Positions 46,580 to 56,668 of a stretch of 64,000 bases of DNA are shown in pieces. Both the position numbers and the translations under genes were made by a program. The stretch comes from Breviolum minutum Mf 1.05b.01 (Eukaryota; Sar; Dinophyceae; Suessiales; Symbiodiniaceae), in contig DF239843.1 in assembly GCA_000507305.1 (NCBI GenBank), forward strand, positions 79,067 through 143,066, in the 5' to 3' direction. Positions within the stretch are counted from its first letter, which is position 1, and each line of letters begins with the position of its first letter. The notes beneath the pieces are model-generated. The model was given only the letters and a program-made list of their open reading frames with translations, was not told where the DNA came from and did not search any database.

Positions 46580-46663
46580 TGGATACTAATGGAAGTTTCA
46601 GAGCCAGTCCGCGGAATGATCTCAGAGTTTGTTGGGCCAGTGGACCCCAACAAAAGATTGAGG
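46580..46663 (+). CDS. candidate exon, 28 codons
   Basis: Acceptor ACATCACTAG|TGG and donor TTGAGG|GTGTATG enclose exactly 28 codons, phase 0 at both ends (EVSEPVRGMISEFVGPVDPN, then KRLR). The rightmost plus-strand exon that I can support. No family recognised. Confidence 0.5.
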
Positions 46664-46883
46664 GTGTATGTATGTGACACTGTATGTGTAATGACAAATC
46701 TCAATATCTTTTTTATCTTCATATATGTCGTTCATGTTTCCTCAAGTTTTTGTATTGGATCTACTGGAACTATACTCGCAAAAGAATATTTGAAGCAAGA
46801 TTGGGGAGTTCCAGTTCAGCTATTGTCATTGAATTTTCCCCAACCTGGAGATGTTTTTGTGGGGTACGATAGGTACGATATGT

Positions 46884-47014
46884 CTACCCCCCTTGAAGTT
46901 TAACAACTCACCCCTGAAAAGTTACCTTTCCACCCAATAGGAAAGGATCCGTCTTCCAACCACCATTTTTTCAGGGGGGCTTTAGCTGTTAAACACTTCG
47001 GGGGGGGGGGGGTA
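46884..47014. repeat. element family E, copy with G-run
   Basis: CTACCCCCCTTGAAGTTTAA to TTAAACACTTCGGGG, ending in a 13-G run. Confidence 0.6.
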
Positions 47015-47016
47015 GA

Positions 47017-47129
47017 TGGGTGTTTCCTTAAATGGTGGGTTTTCCCCAATCTCCAGCCCATGATCCATTTTTCGTAGGAAAAAACCCCATGGGTTTGTTG
47101 GGGTTTTCCCACCATGTTAGGAAACCCCC
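47017..47129. repeat. element family B-prime, copy
   Basis: TGGGTGTTTCCTTAAATGGT to CACCATGTTAGGAAACCCCC, directly after the E copy. It is the last small element before the right edge of the window. Confidence 0.6.
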
Positions 47130-47833
47130 ATGCCATATGAATGTCTTCAATTTTGGTCCGTTTGGGCTCCAGCACCGACCCTTTCACATCACATCACACA
47201 CCAAGCCAAAGACCACACCAACCGTGACACACAGCCCAACAACGAACTTTTGAGATCGGCAGTGTCTTTTTTTTGGGGGGGGATTTGTTTTTTTTCATTG
47301 GTTGAAATTGAGACGAATATCCAGTACAGCTGCAGAAAAGATAGTATACTTATATATATATATATACCTATAACCCTGTCGGCCTGCAAAAATAGGTCCG
47401 ACCCGAGTTTCAATTCAAAATACGGCACTTTTCAAAAAATACGGCCCTTTCCAAAATCACCATATTTTGGGATTTCCCAGAAATACAACTTTAAACAGCT
47501 GAGAGTTAATGAAAGGAAGACTCCAACATATGGTTGCCATAGGTGCATGCAATCATTCCTGGAAAATGGAGGTTTGAACAACAAAATCACCAAACTTCTT
47601 CCTTACCACCCACTTCCCACGGTGCTGCCAGTCACATGTCCTGTTTTGGCCTTGTTGACCAGTTGGGTGATGCATGGTAACGCTAATTCACTGCCAATGG
47701 GCAAAGGTCTTCCCAAAAACAATCTTAAAAATGAAAACACCTAAGGTGTTTTTCCCTTCAATGTTGGCTAGGTATGAATAGGTGCTATCCTAATTCAATT
47801 GAGGGGGTAAGACCTTGGCAGAGGAGAAACAAA
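47130..47833. other. convergent intergenic zone
   Basis: Between the last plus-strand exon and the 3' end of M3. Holds a (TA)n at about 47351-47366 and two TACGGC words (47422 and 47440) that recall the TACGG-rich stretch between M1 and M2. The 204-codon plus frame is mostly non-coding in look; its last third (47500-47744) is uncertain. Confidence 0.45.
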
Positions 47834-49802
47834 TTATTTTGCGGAAACTGCTTTGAAAATGCCTCGTGGATCCTTATCCGCTTTTTTCAAATATTGCATG
47901 GCCGAGATTAAAGATCTCTGGCAAACTCGAGTGTGGATAACTTTGGGGCACACTCGCCTACTTAACCTAGAAGGCCTTCCAATCCAATCTTCCTGAAGCT
48001 GAACTGATTCCCCTAAGGGGTTGATAGCCCAAACAGTCCCGGATGTTTCTGCATGCTGGGCCTCCCTCAAAAGCCTCATCGCCCCATGGTGGAGCATGTG
48101 GAGCTTCGGCACGAGTGCAAAACGTGAGAGACCACGCCTGTACGTCAACCGGCTTGCAAAGGAATACTTCTGCAAAAACAGAAGCCAAAGTTTGGAAATC
48201 TTCAGTGCTCTGGGCCATCGAATGAAGAAACCTTCATGGTATAGAGCGGAGATGGCTGTGTTGATCGCCCGAGTGCCAATCACCTGTAGACATCCGAAAC
48301 TCTTCAACATCAAGTGGGGGATCAAAAAAATCTCAGCAACAGCAACCAAACATTTCTGCACTTTGGAAAGATGTTCCAAGGGGGTGAAAGAAGAAAAAGT
48401 TCCGCTATTAAAACATAGTGGCAATTGCTTGAAGCAATGGATCAGCTTGACATTCAGTAGCCCACTGGCTGCACAAGTCTTCCAAAAAAAGCATGAAGTG
48501 CGTGCTTGCACTGCCTTTGTTCCATGCACCCACTGGGCAGGCTGATTGCTGCGGCCAGTTTAGTGTCTCCCGCCCTAGTTCTTCACAATGAGGTGTGCAA
48601 TTCTTCCGTTTGCAAAATTCATTGTACTTGCCACCAAGCCATTGCACCTTGTCATCCATAGATATGGCACCCAATGGAAGATTTTCCAACATGGAAACCA
48701 AAGCACTTGCTACCCAGTGTTTGCACAATCCCAGATGGAGATTGTGCCACACATCTGTCTTGTAGAAGGTCCATAGGTCCGATTCAAGCAACGGTATGCC
48801 GTGAATCAAAGGTGGCCTTTCATTCCAAGACTTTTGCTTACCAAGCGTAGCTTCCCATCGTGGGCTCCCAGAAGTATCTTCAAAAGGTATCGCCTCTAAG
48901 CCTGCGGATACATTCCGTTCCTGACCAGCGCAACACATCCAACAAATGCCTTCGCAAGGCTTTTTGGATTGGGCTCTTCGAGGAACATTGCTAAAGGAAA
49001 AATTCATGTTGCCCATGCGGCAAAGTGCAGGAAGATCTCCTTTTGTCCCAATGTGGCAGCAACGGATGACCTTGTCACCAAAAGGAACACCTTCGCAAAG
49101 TAGGCGTTCCATGTCTTCCGCATAGATGCGGACCAAGTTGTCCAAGTACTCTGGGTTGTGTTTGAAACATTTCCGAAGCATACATGCGAACATGAAGTGC
49201 GTACTCCACGTGTGGCCACAGAAGTTGAGGCCAAACCCACACCGTTTCAAGGGGACCTTGTCCTTCTTTCTTTTCAACCACCCACGGGTTCCTCGTCCCA
49301 ACGCTCCATGGGAGGAGAGCAACCAGATGGCCTGTTTTTTGTAACTTCTTCCTTCGTCCGTATGGGAGTAAATTGGAATAACCAAACTCAAATCCAGAGT
49401 GCCTGCATCTCTCATGGCAAAAATTTTGTGCCTGGGATAAATTGTTTCGTAACGTTTCCAAAACTCCGACAACTTGATTTGCATACTTTGTACATCCTCA
49501 CATGAGCACAGCTGACGTGGCAATCTGCCACTGTCCAAGAGGTATTTCACCCATGTCGAAAAAAAGATGAAGGGGAAACCCTTCACCCATTTGTTTTCGC
49601 CAAGGTCTGCCCTCTCAATTGCTATTGGGGCTGTCAAACCATGTTTTCTCAAGACTTGATGAGCATCACGCTCAGCATCATTCACCTTGATAGCTCCAAA
49701 CTCATGCATAGCTCTAGTAGCTTGCGGGTTCTCTAAACTCTCAGCAGCAGCAAGGGCGACCACGTGGCCCATTGGTTCCTTAGCCGGCCGGGGCCGGGGC
49801 AT
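47834..49802 (-). CDS. M3: dinoflagellate repeat-family protein, CACTA/Plavaka transposase-like
   Basis: Two exons. Exon 1 runs from an ATG at 49802 to 48415, exon 2 from 48299 to a stop at 47834. The 115-bp intron (AT|GTTTTA ... GAAGAG|T) restores phase exactly and the product has about 617 residues. Landmarks in order: WSTHFMFACML; KGDLPALCRMGN (about 265); GICWMCCAG (C-x2-C); PFEDTSG; DVWHNLHLGLCKHW (D-x2-H, about 355); then in exon 2 PKLHMLHHGAMRLL and EDWIGRPSRLSRRV. I recall this protein type as a large unnamed family in dinoflagellate genomes. The order GDlPAl, C-x2-C, D-x2-H...G, and a late H-x2-H recalls Tnp2/CACTA and Plavaka transposases; that relation is my inference and was not tested. 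Both exons are free of stops, so it may be active. It starts 239 bp after the stop of M2. Confidence 0.75.
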
Positions 49803-50040
49803 TGTGCAAGTTAGGGTTTGGCAAGGACAGCTTTCCTCCAACAGTGAAGTTTTGCAGCATGGTGTTATCTAGGTATTACTTGTTCCAAGTGGTAACTGTA
49901 AACATGGTTGCATTTTCACTTTCACATGTCACCAGATGCAGTCACACAGCACAATGAAGCAGCCCGTGCAAAAAATCCGCAGTACATTTTTTTCACATCC
50001 TTTCAACCCCAGGGACGTTGTTGGTTTCAACCAGTTTTCA

Positions 50041-50381
50041 TCAACCAATTCTTCTTGGTTGATTAGCCATGCCACCAACTACATACAAAAAATATGGTGG
50101 CCTAGGAGGATTGGCTCTGTTGAGAGCTCCTTCCCCCCCACTACCAAGCTGGTTTCGGCAGCCTGTATACAATGCATAATGGGATATTAGGGCAGCTTCC
50201 AACATATGGATCAAATCAACACTACAAGATTTGGATACCACCCACATATCACTATAATTCTTTTTCAAATATGAAACGAAACGAAGGACAGGGTTTGAAC
50301 TAACCCCAATTTTAAAAACACAAAGTTGCAATCCCATGCTGGCAACAAAGTTTTCTATTTGATGCCTCGCACGGGCCAACA
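50041..50381 (-). CDS. M2 C-terminal exon: GIY-YIG-like domain
   Basis: 112 codons and a stop, entered in phase 1 from the exon at 50528-50474. Reads VLARARHQIENFVASMG, CVFKIGVSSNPVLRF, then HMLEAALISHY and GCRNQLGSGGEG, ending PPYFLYVV and a short tail. GIY-YIG and T5orf172-type nucleases share YIG/KIG, a downstream Arg, a Glu in a helix of the form E-x2-LI and a late Asn before a Gly pair; all four positions have counterparts here. The GIY half of the motif is not obvious, so catalytic ability is open. Strictly a part of the M2 gene, listed because it carries the only enzyme-like signature. Confidence 0.6.
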
Positions 50382-53300
50382 CTTTCCCACATGTGAGGGC
50401 ACATTTTGCGTCACTTTGGGGCAGTGGTTGGAAAGCCCGTAGGAGCGAACAACCTCCCAATCAAAGTTTTCACCATCAAACATTTCACCCAAGGAAGTCA
50501 GCTCATTGAAAGCACCAGGGCCAGTTTCCTCAGGATAGGCAAATTTTAAGTTCATTTTTCGGGGGGATGGTTAGAAAGAAAGAATCCATCAATTTTTCAA
50601 AGTCTATCTGCAATCCATCAATTTCATAGTCATGCCATGGCGCTACGTGGTTTCGTTTTTGCTTTGCAGGACTGTGGGAACCAGCAAGTTTGTCATGGGA
50701 ACCGATCCTGGTAAAATACTCCATGTCGGGGTCATCAAAGCCCAAAGCATCAACAGCTTCGTCTTTTTCATGACCCTGTAGGACTGTAAGCCTAGGCTAG
50801 ATCTTGCAAATTTAAGTGATCATGTTGACCAATTCAACTGAAAAAGAAAAGTTGCACCAACAGTTTTTTGAATTGAGCGTTCCGGTTTTGCGTCAAATTT
50901 CCGAACAGACTTGACACAACAGACTTCTTCTTCAAGGCAAGAGGCTTAGCACGTTTGGGACAAGGTGCTGATACTCTTGGATTAACGTTTCCAACATTGG
51001 TAGGAAAATGGAGCAGCTCTGGAAACCAGTCTTCCATGGGGCACGATGGGTAAACCCTGCAATGGTTTTGATAATTGTTGTTTATTCCCACCCATTTCTA
51101 AAAAGGAAAGATCCGAAAACAAAGTGTTTGGCAATCCTGGGCTTGAAGATTACCAAGATCGATATAGGGTCACAGTTTGAAATCTTCAATGGAATGATCA
51201 AGATGGAAGAATATATTGTATACTTACAAAACATCATGCATCGACTTTCCAAAAACAAAAGAACACTGTACGGCTGAGAGGTCCAGTCAGCGGGCAATGT
51301 TTGGACAACCACCACCACCATGCATGCGGCTGCAGGAAAGCTTTACCTGGGCATCTGACTCCTCTAGCTGCAAAGCCAGCAAGATGTTCAAGGACACGTC
51401 CGGGCCCTTCATTGTGGCGTTGCCCTGCCATGGATTGGTTGTCTATGACGAACACAAAATTTGCTAAAGCATACTTGCTTTAAAGGCCTATATAATATAT
51501 GGGTTGTCACTTTCAAGTCTGGCTATAACTCAAGTTTCAACATTTTCTTTAACCTTGCGAGGTGAGGTTTGAAGGTATCCGTGTTGGATCCAAAGCACGT
51601 GCTATGCACATGATCCCAAGCCCCAAGTGTATGGGATTGCGATGGTTCCCCAAAAGCAGAGGCCATCATGGAAATTGGCAGAAACTTTTAGCCCTTCACT
51701 GTAAAGGCCAAAACACTACATGGTTAGCTCATCAACGGCCCCTTGCGTTGAAAGGCCCCATTTTACGACTCAAACCCTTCCGGTTTCAATCGGACTTCTT
51801 CGCCAGTTTCAGGACGTTCCTTGGCAAGATGACTGGAAAGGAGGCCTTACATTGAAGGGGGCATGATTGGGTAACGTGGAAAAACAATAAGGTGTTTTGG
51901 GCCTTAAAAGGTCCAGGCAAAATTGATGGTGATTTATCTTGAACTCATAAATGTAGAAGTTAGCAACTTCATCAAACTTCAGTTTAAAGGACAAAGTTCT
52001 TAGCACCCACTTCGGAAGTGGTGACCTTCGCACAAGCCCTTTGGGAGTTCCTGACCTGATCCATCGCCTTTTTGACCAACCTTGGTTCCAAGTTCCAACA
52101 TGTGGGTTTGGAGAAATACTTTCTGAGGTGCCTTCTAAAGGAAGATGGGTGTCAGGAGGCAAATCATGTTTACATCAAGAATCCCACCCCCCAAAAAAAA
52201 CTTGGCAAACAGCATCTCTTTGATGGAACGTTGCTGGATCATGAAAAAAATTCAATAAATGAAACCCATTCACGGGTAGATTCGACAGTGGGATCTACAT
52301 CGCTCAGAGATAAGAAACGGGGCAGCATCAGCTTCTGAAAGCTTGCCGCTTTGAAGGCCATGGACTTCCAGTTTGACCGCTTCCACGGCATCATACTGAG
52401 CCTCAAGGATTTGGAGAGCTTCCTCCAAGCTTCGTTGCGACCTGAGCTCCGGAAGAAACGCAGGGATGTATAGGGATGTCAGGTAGTAAAAACTGATAGG
52501 CCAGGGAATGTTTAGAATGGCAACCACCATTTTCATAATCAACAAACTAAGTCAACTACTTTTCAAAACGAGCAAGATGGGGCTTGTTGGTTTCATCAGC
52601 CATAGCTTCATCCAACTGCCCAGCCAACTCAACCAAACGGTTGTTCTTTGTAAGTAAGGAATCTCCAAACTTCTTCAAAGTGACAAACTCCTTCAAGGAA
52701 TTTAGATACACATGCGGGGTATTTTGCATCACCCATCAACTCTGTATCAAATAAAAAGACTTTGTGGGCCTTGATTTTTAGTACCGGTTCATGCAATGAT
52801 ACTTGAAGAGATTGAAAAGGCCAGGTGGAAAGCAATTCAATTTTAACACTCCGCTCCTGCACCCCTGTCACTGGTGCGGCATCCTTTGCATCTTCCTCAT
52901 CAGACTCTTCAGCAAGAGCCTTAGGGACCAAATCAGCCCGAGTCCTCTTGTTCTGCAATTGCTCAAATTTCACCGCCCCATCCACAGCCTGAGCAGAGAT
53001 GAAGGATCAAAGAATTTGAAGGGAATGGTCAGATAGTAGAAGATACAGTATTAATTAGATGCATCAGATTCCGGGTTCCTCAAAGTAAAAGAAGATTAAT
53101 GATCACATGTAGATGTCGATTACTTGAGGCCCCAATTCCCAGTTCCCAGCCTTCACTGACCTTTTTGTTTGTCTTTCGACCTCCTCGTCCACGTCTTCGT
53201 CCTCCTCTTCAACATCCACATGGTACTTGAAGATGTTCTTGTTGTATTTGTCCTTCCTGAAAACAATATCGAGAAGACTCATTCCAGGCTTGTGCAGGAT

Positions 53301-55981
53301 ACCACGCATATGCAGTTGTTAGACCAATTGGGCAAGGATACACACACATATGCATGCATTCATGCTGAAGTCCGATAGTTGCATCTCCATCTAAATAGGT
53401 CTTTAGAGAAGGGTCTTTATAACAAGTGGGTTGGTACCTAGGATGACCGCCAAGATACCGGACAAGGGCTTCATTGCCCCTCTTCTCGCAGTATTTGACA
53501 ACGTGCTCGATATAGTTCCTCGATCGGCTTGCAAAAGGTCCGTTAATTTAGGCTTCGCTTACCCTGACAGCTATGAGGTTTCTGGGAGACAATGTACTCC
53601 TCAACCCCCATTTTTTTGCCCAAAAAGGAGGGGGATATGTTTTTGGTTTTGGAGTGTTTTGAAACACTATCTATTCAGGGCGTCAATGCCCATCCAAACA
53701 TGGCAGAAAAAATCTTAATGTATCGATCGATCGATATATATGATATATACATTTACCACTTGGGATATCAGGCACGGGATTGGATTTCAGATATCAACCT
53801 CAAGGCCATAGTACACCCTTCGGAAGAATTTAAGTTGAGGGGCTTGCTCCAACCCAACTTGGTCTTCATGGATTCCTTGGTGTGCCAAGCTCGTTTCTTA
53901 CGAGCCTGTGTCTTGCTCATCTTCTCCTGCTCCTTGATGAGGACGTTCTTGAATACCTCCTCAAACGGCAGTTCCCCCTAGAAACACGCCACAGTAAAGT
54001 GTATGTTGATAGGGTACATGTATTCCCCAATCCAACATAAAACATATCAAACCCATGCATGAAAGTGCATTCAATCATGGCTGTACTGTGGCTGGGCTCC
54101 ATGATGTTATAAAATCAGATCTTTCAAGGAGGTAATGCCAGGGATGCGTGCATTTAAGTCATATCTTGAAGATCCTTGTCAATTGTTATTCCATCAGGAT
54201 TGAAGGTAATATAAGATACACTTTATACGTGCTTATTTAAGATATTTAAGCCTTTGAACAGTAGACACTAGCTGGTATAAAAATATGTTTCAAGAAACCC
54301 ATCCTTGTCCCAACCATAGCTTTCGTACTCATCACGAAGTTTTTGGCGCTCAGCGCCACCCAAAGCCCATCGACGGTGCACTTCATCTGTGACATGGCAT
54401 CTACCACTAGGTTTCTTCTCACACAACCGCCTAAGACGGTTGTCTTTTGCGGCCTCCGACAAGTCACCATTCTGGCTAGTGTTTTTCCCACCCGAGTTCC
54501 AAGAATCTTTGGGATACCACCCATCAGACTCTTCCTCAGGTTCATCCTCTTCGGAAGCTGGATCCGGGCGAGGCACAGATTTGGAAGATGGCGGTGGTGT
54601 TTTTTTGGAACGGAAGGTGTGAGAGATCCACCATTGTCACTTGTTGGGGTCATCTTAGCATTCATCTTCTTGAGATCATCCAGCTCTTTCATCAATCTAG
54701 CATTCTCCTGCAAATTGCAGAGGTGACAGCATAACTAAAAAACAGTAGTCTGAGTGCATGGTTGCTATTTGGGGCGGTTGTTGTTTGGTGTTTAAATTTG
54801 GGATGTTTTAAGGATCGTGGAAAAAACAAACCCCAGATAACCCCATCATTCATTTGAATCGGAAACAAAACTATGGGGCAGGTCACCCAAAAAAACCAAA
54901 CTTAGACTTCGATATATATATACCCAATCCAACCCAACCCAAACCTCCGACAACTGATCTTTGGAAGGCGATGCATGTTGAGCATCTTTTTCCGATGTCT
55001 TCAATCGAAGGCGCCGGAGACGTTTCAACGGCTGGGAATGGGCCGAAGCTTGACTGGCAGGGGGAGGCTTGGTAACCTTCTTTTCCTTCTTTGGTTTGGA
55101 GAGTTCAACTACGGGTTGTTCAATTTCTGGTGGAGGTTTTTCTTTTCTGGATTTTCTTCCAGGCTTTGGGGGAACCACTACTTCAGGATTTTCAACTCCA
55201 TCCCCCTTAGATCCCTTAGGTGCAGAAGGCGCAGGCTTAGGTCGAGCTTTGCTCTTGGCAGCACGTGCAGGCGTAGGAACAGGACGTGCTGCTGCCAACT
55301 CTTCCGGAGTTGCCTCAAACAGCGTGGTTGGGTAGACTTTTGATGCGCATATAATATAAGACTCTAAGGGCCATGTACAAAAGGTATTTACTTATTGAAT
55401 CTTTATAGCTCTTAATTATCTAATTCATTCATCCCTGGACCAACATCAATAAATTAAACCAAGTTGCAGGTACGGTCTCCGTTTCTTGTTCGCCAGCCAT
55501 AGCCTCCTGCAACCAGGGCTGTCAGTAATTCAAGTGGCAATTATATAGGGTCTAGACTGAACACATTCGTGAGGGATATCAAGCCAACAAAACCCAAGTA
55601 CCTTGTTGACATCATCCTATTTGAGCTATGTAGCAAAGATCAAAACTGTAGACTCCTGAGCAGCTTTCTCCTTCAAGGCTGCAATCTGTGCTTCGAACTC
55701 CTGATGTCATAGGGGAACTAGGGAATCGGCTTAATCTAGTAGTTATACTTTGAAATAGAAAAACACATTGGCTGCCAAAAGCTGGATGTTTGTTTTGAAA
55801 ATGAAGTGTCACACCCATCAAAAAAATATGGGCGATCCTCGATCTTCCGTTGAAGTTCATCAGGGGATTCATGCTCATGCTTGACTTGCAGCATGGTGGA
55901 ATGCCCCTTTGCCATCTCAGAACAACTATGTTGTCTAGAAGGCAAGGTCCGTAACCCAGCACCCCCCTTTACCTTAACCAT
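50041..55981 (-). CDS. M2: multi-exon dinoflagellate family protein with C-terminal KIG domain
   Basis: Seventeen exons: 55981-~55836, 55700-55647, 55506-55474, 55313-54945, 54707-~54268 (perhaps interrupted), 53977-53859, 53527-53438, 53256-53151, 52988-52785, 52690-52560, 52441-52299, 52134-52011, 51442-51347, 51056-50858, 50775-50647, 50528-50474, 50381-50041. Most junctions phase exactly; those after exons 1, 5, 11 and 13 need GA or GC donors or are unresolved. About 900 residues. ATG at 55981 (MVKVKGGAGLRTLPS). Order: coiled coil (EFEAQIAALKEKAAQE), Lys/Pro/Ala-rich exon, coiled coil (ENARLMKELDDLKKMN), a conserved module (NRLRRLCEKKPSG, DEVHRRWALGG), RNYIEHVVKYCEKRG, acidic VDVEEEDEDVDEE, helical exons, and the KIG domain. 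Nuclear and DNA-related by association only. Confidence 0.75.
54268..54707 (-). CDS. M2 exon(s) with the RLRRLC/EVHRRW module
   Basis: Begins after TTTGCAG with a coiled coil (ENARLMKELDDLKKMN) and ends near DKDGFLETYFYT. Two frames are needed. Either a 74-bp intron (AAT G|GTGGATC to CCGGATCCAG|CT) or a missing base in the run of seven A (seven T on the + strand, 54600-54606) joins the first part to the acidic SEEDEPEEESDGWYPKD and the conserved module. Both explanations keep the protein open. Confidence 0.6.
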
Positions 55982-56668
55982 TGCAGGTGTGTGTCACCTA
56001 CTTGATCCCCTGCAGAGGCCGCCCGGGCACTGATTGGACCTGAAAAGGCTGTGGTTTCAGATATATACCTAACTTGGGCACACAGTTGCGCCCAATGCTT
56101 GAAAAGTTTTGGGAATTAGCCCAATATAGCCCAATAAAGCATCAAAAAATCTAAGTTGGACCACTGAAAAAAGGCTTTTCAGGCAAAGTCAAAATTTGCC
56201 GAAAGTACGGATCTAGTACGTATTTTTATACGGGAAAATACGACCTTTATACGGGAAACTACGGTACTTATACGGATATACGGGTTGTATACAGGTCATG
56301 TACGTAGTCAATACGTACTACATACGTATTTGTCAGATTCTGGCAAAAACATTTGAACTGAAGAAAAAACACCTCAAAAACCCTTGGATCCTACAGCAAA
56401 AGTAACTACTCAATTTTATTGACTTCTTGTCAAAATACACCCTGAATGAATTGATACAACTTTCAGACCAAAACCCTTTGTTTCATGTACCGGAACACCT
56501 TTTCTTCCAGTATTTGGGATAACACGGTTCACGTTGCATGCTAAGCACTGTACAGCACTCTAAATGTACAGCTCCTGAGTTTTGATCCTAATTTCCAAAT
56601 CCACATGATGAACCAACATGGCAAAAACCACGCTGCCTCCAAGGTGTGCAATCTACCCTATATAAGGA
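55982..56668. other. spacer between M2 and M1 with TACGG-rich tract
   Basis: 0.7 kb that includes the putative promoter of M2. At about 56210-56330 the word TACG occurs more than ten times (ATACGGGAAAATACGACC, TACGGATATACGGG and others) with spacing of about 10-20 bp. No exon. Confidence 0.5.

Noticed and set aside
48021..48545. 174-residue plus-strand frame
   Set aside because: Antisense shadow of M3 exon 2, whose minus-strand frame is phased with exon 1 and carries the family motifs.
50521..50760. Frameshift between two overlapping M2 frames near the six-C run
   Set aside because: A 118-bp GT-AG intron (50647 to 50528) joins the exons in phase, so no frameshift is needed.
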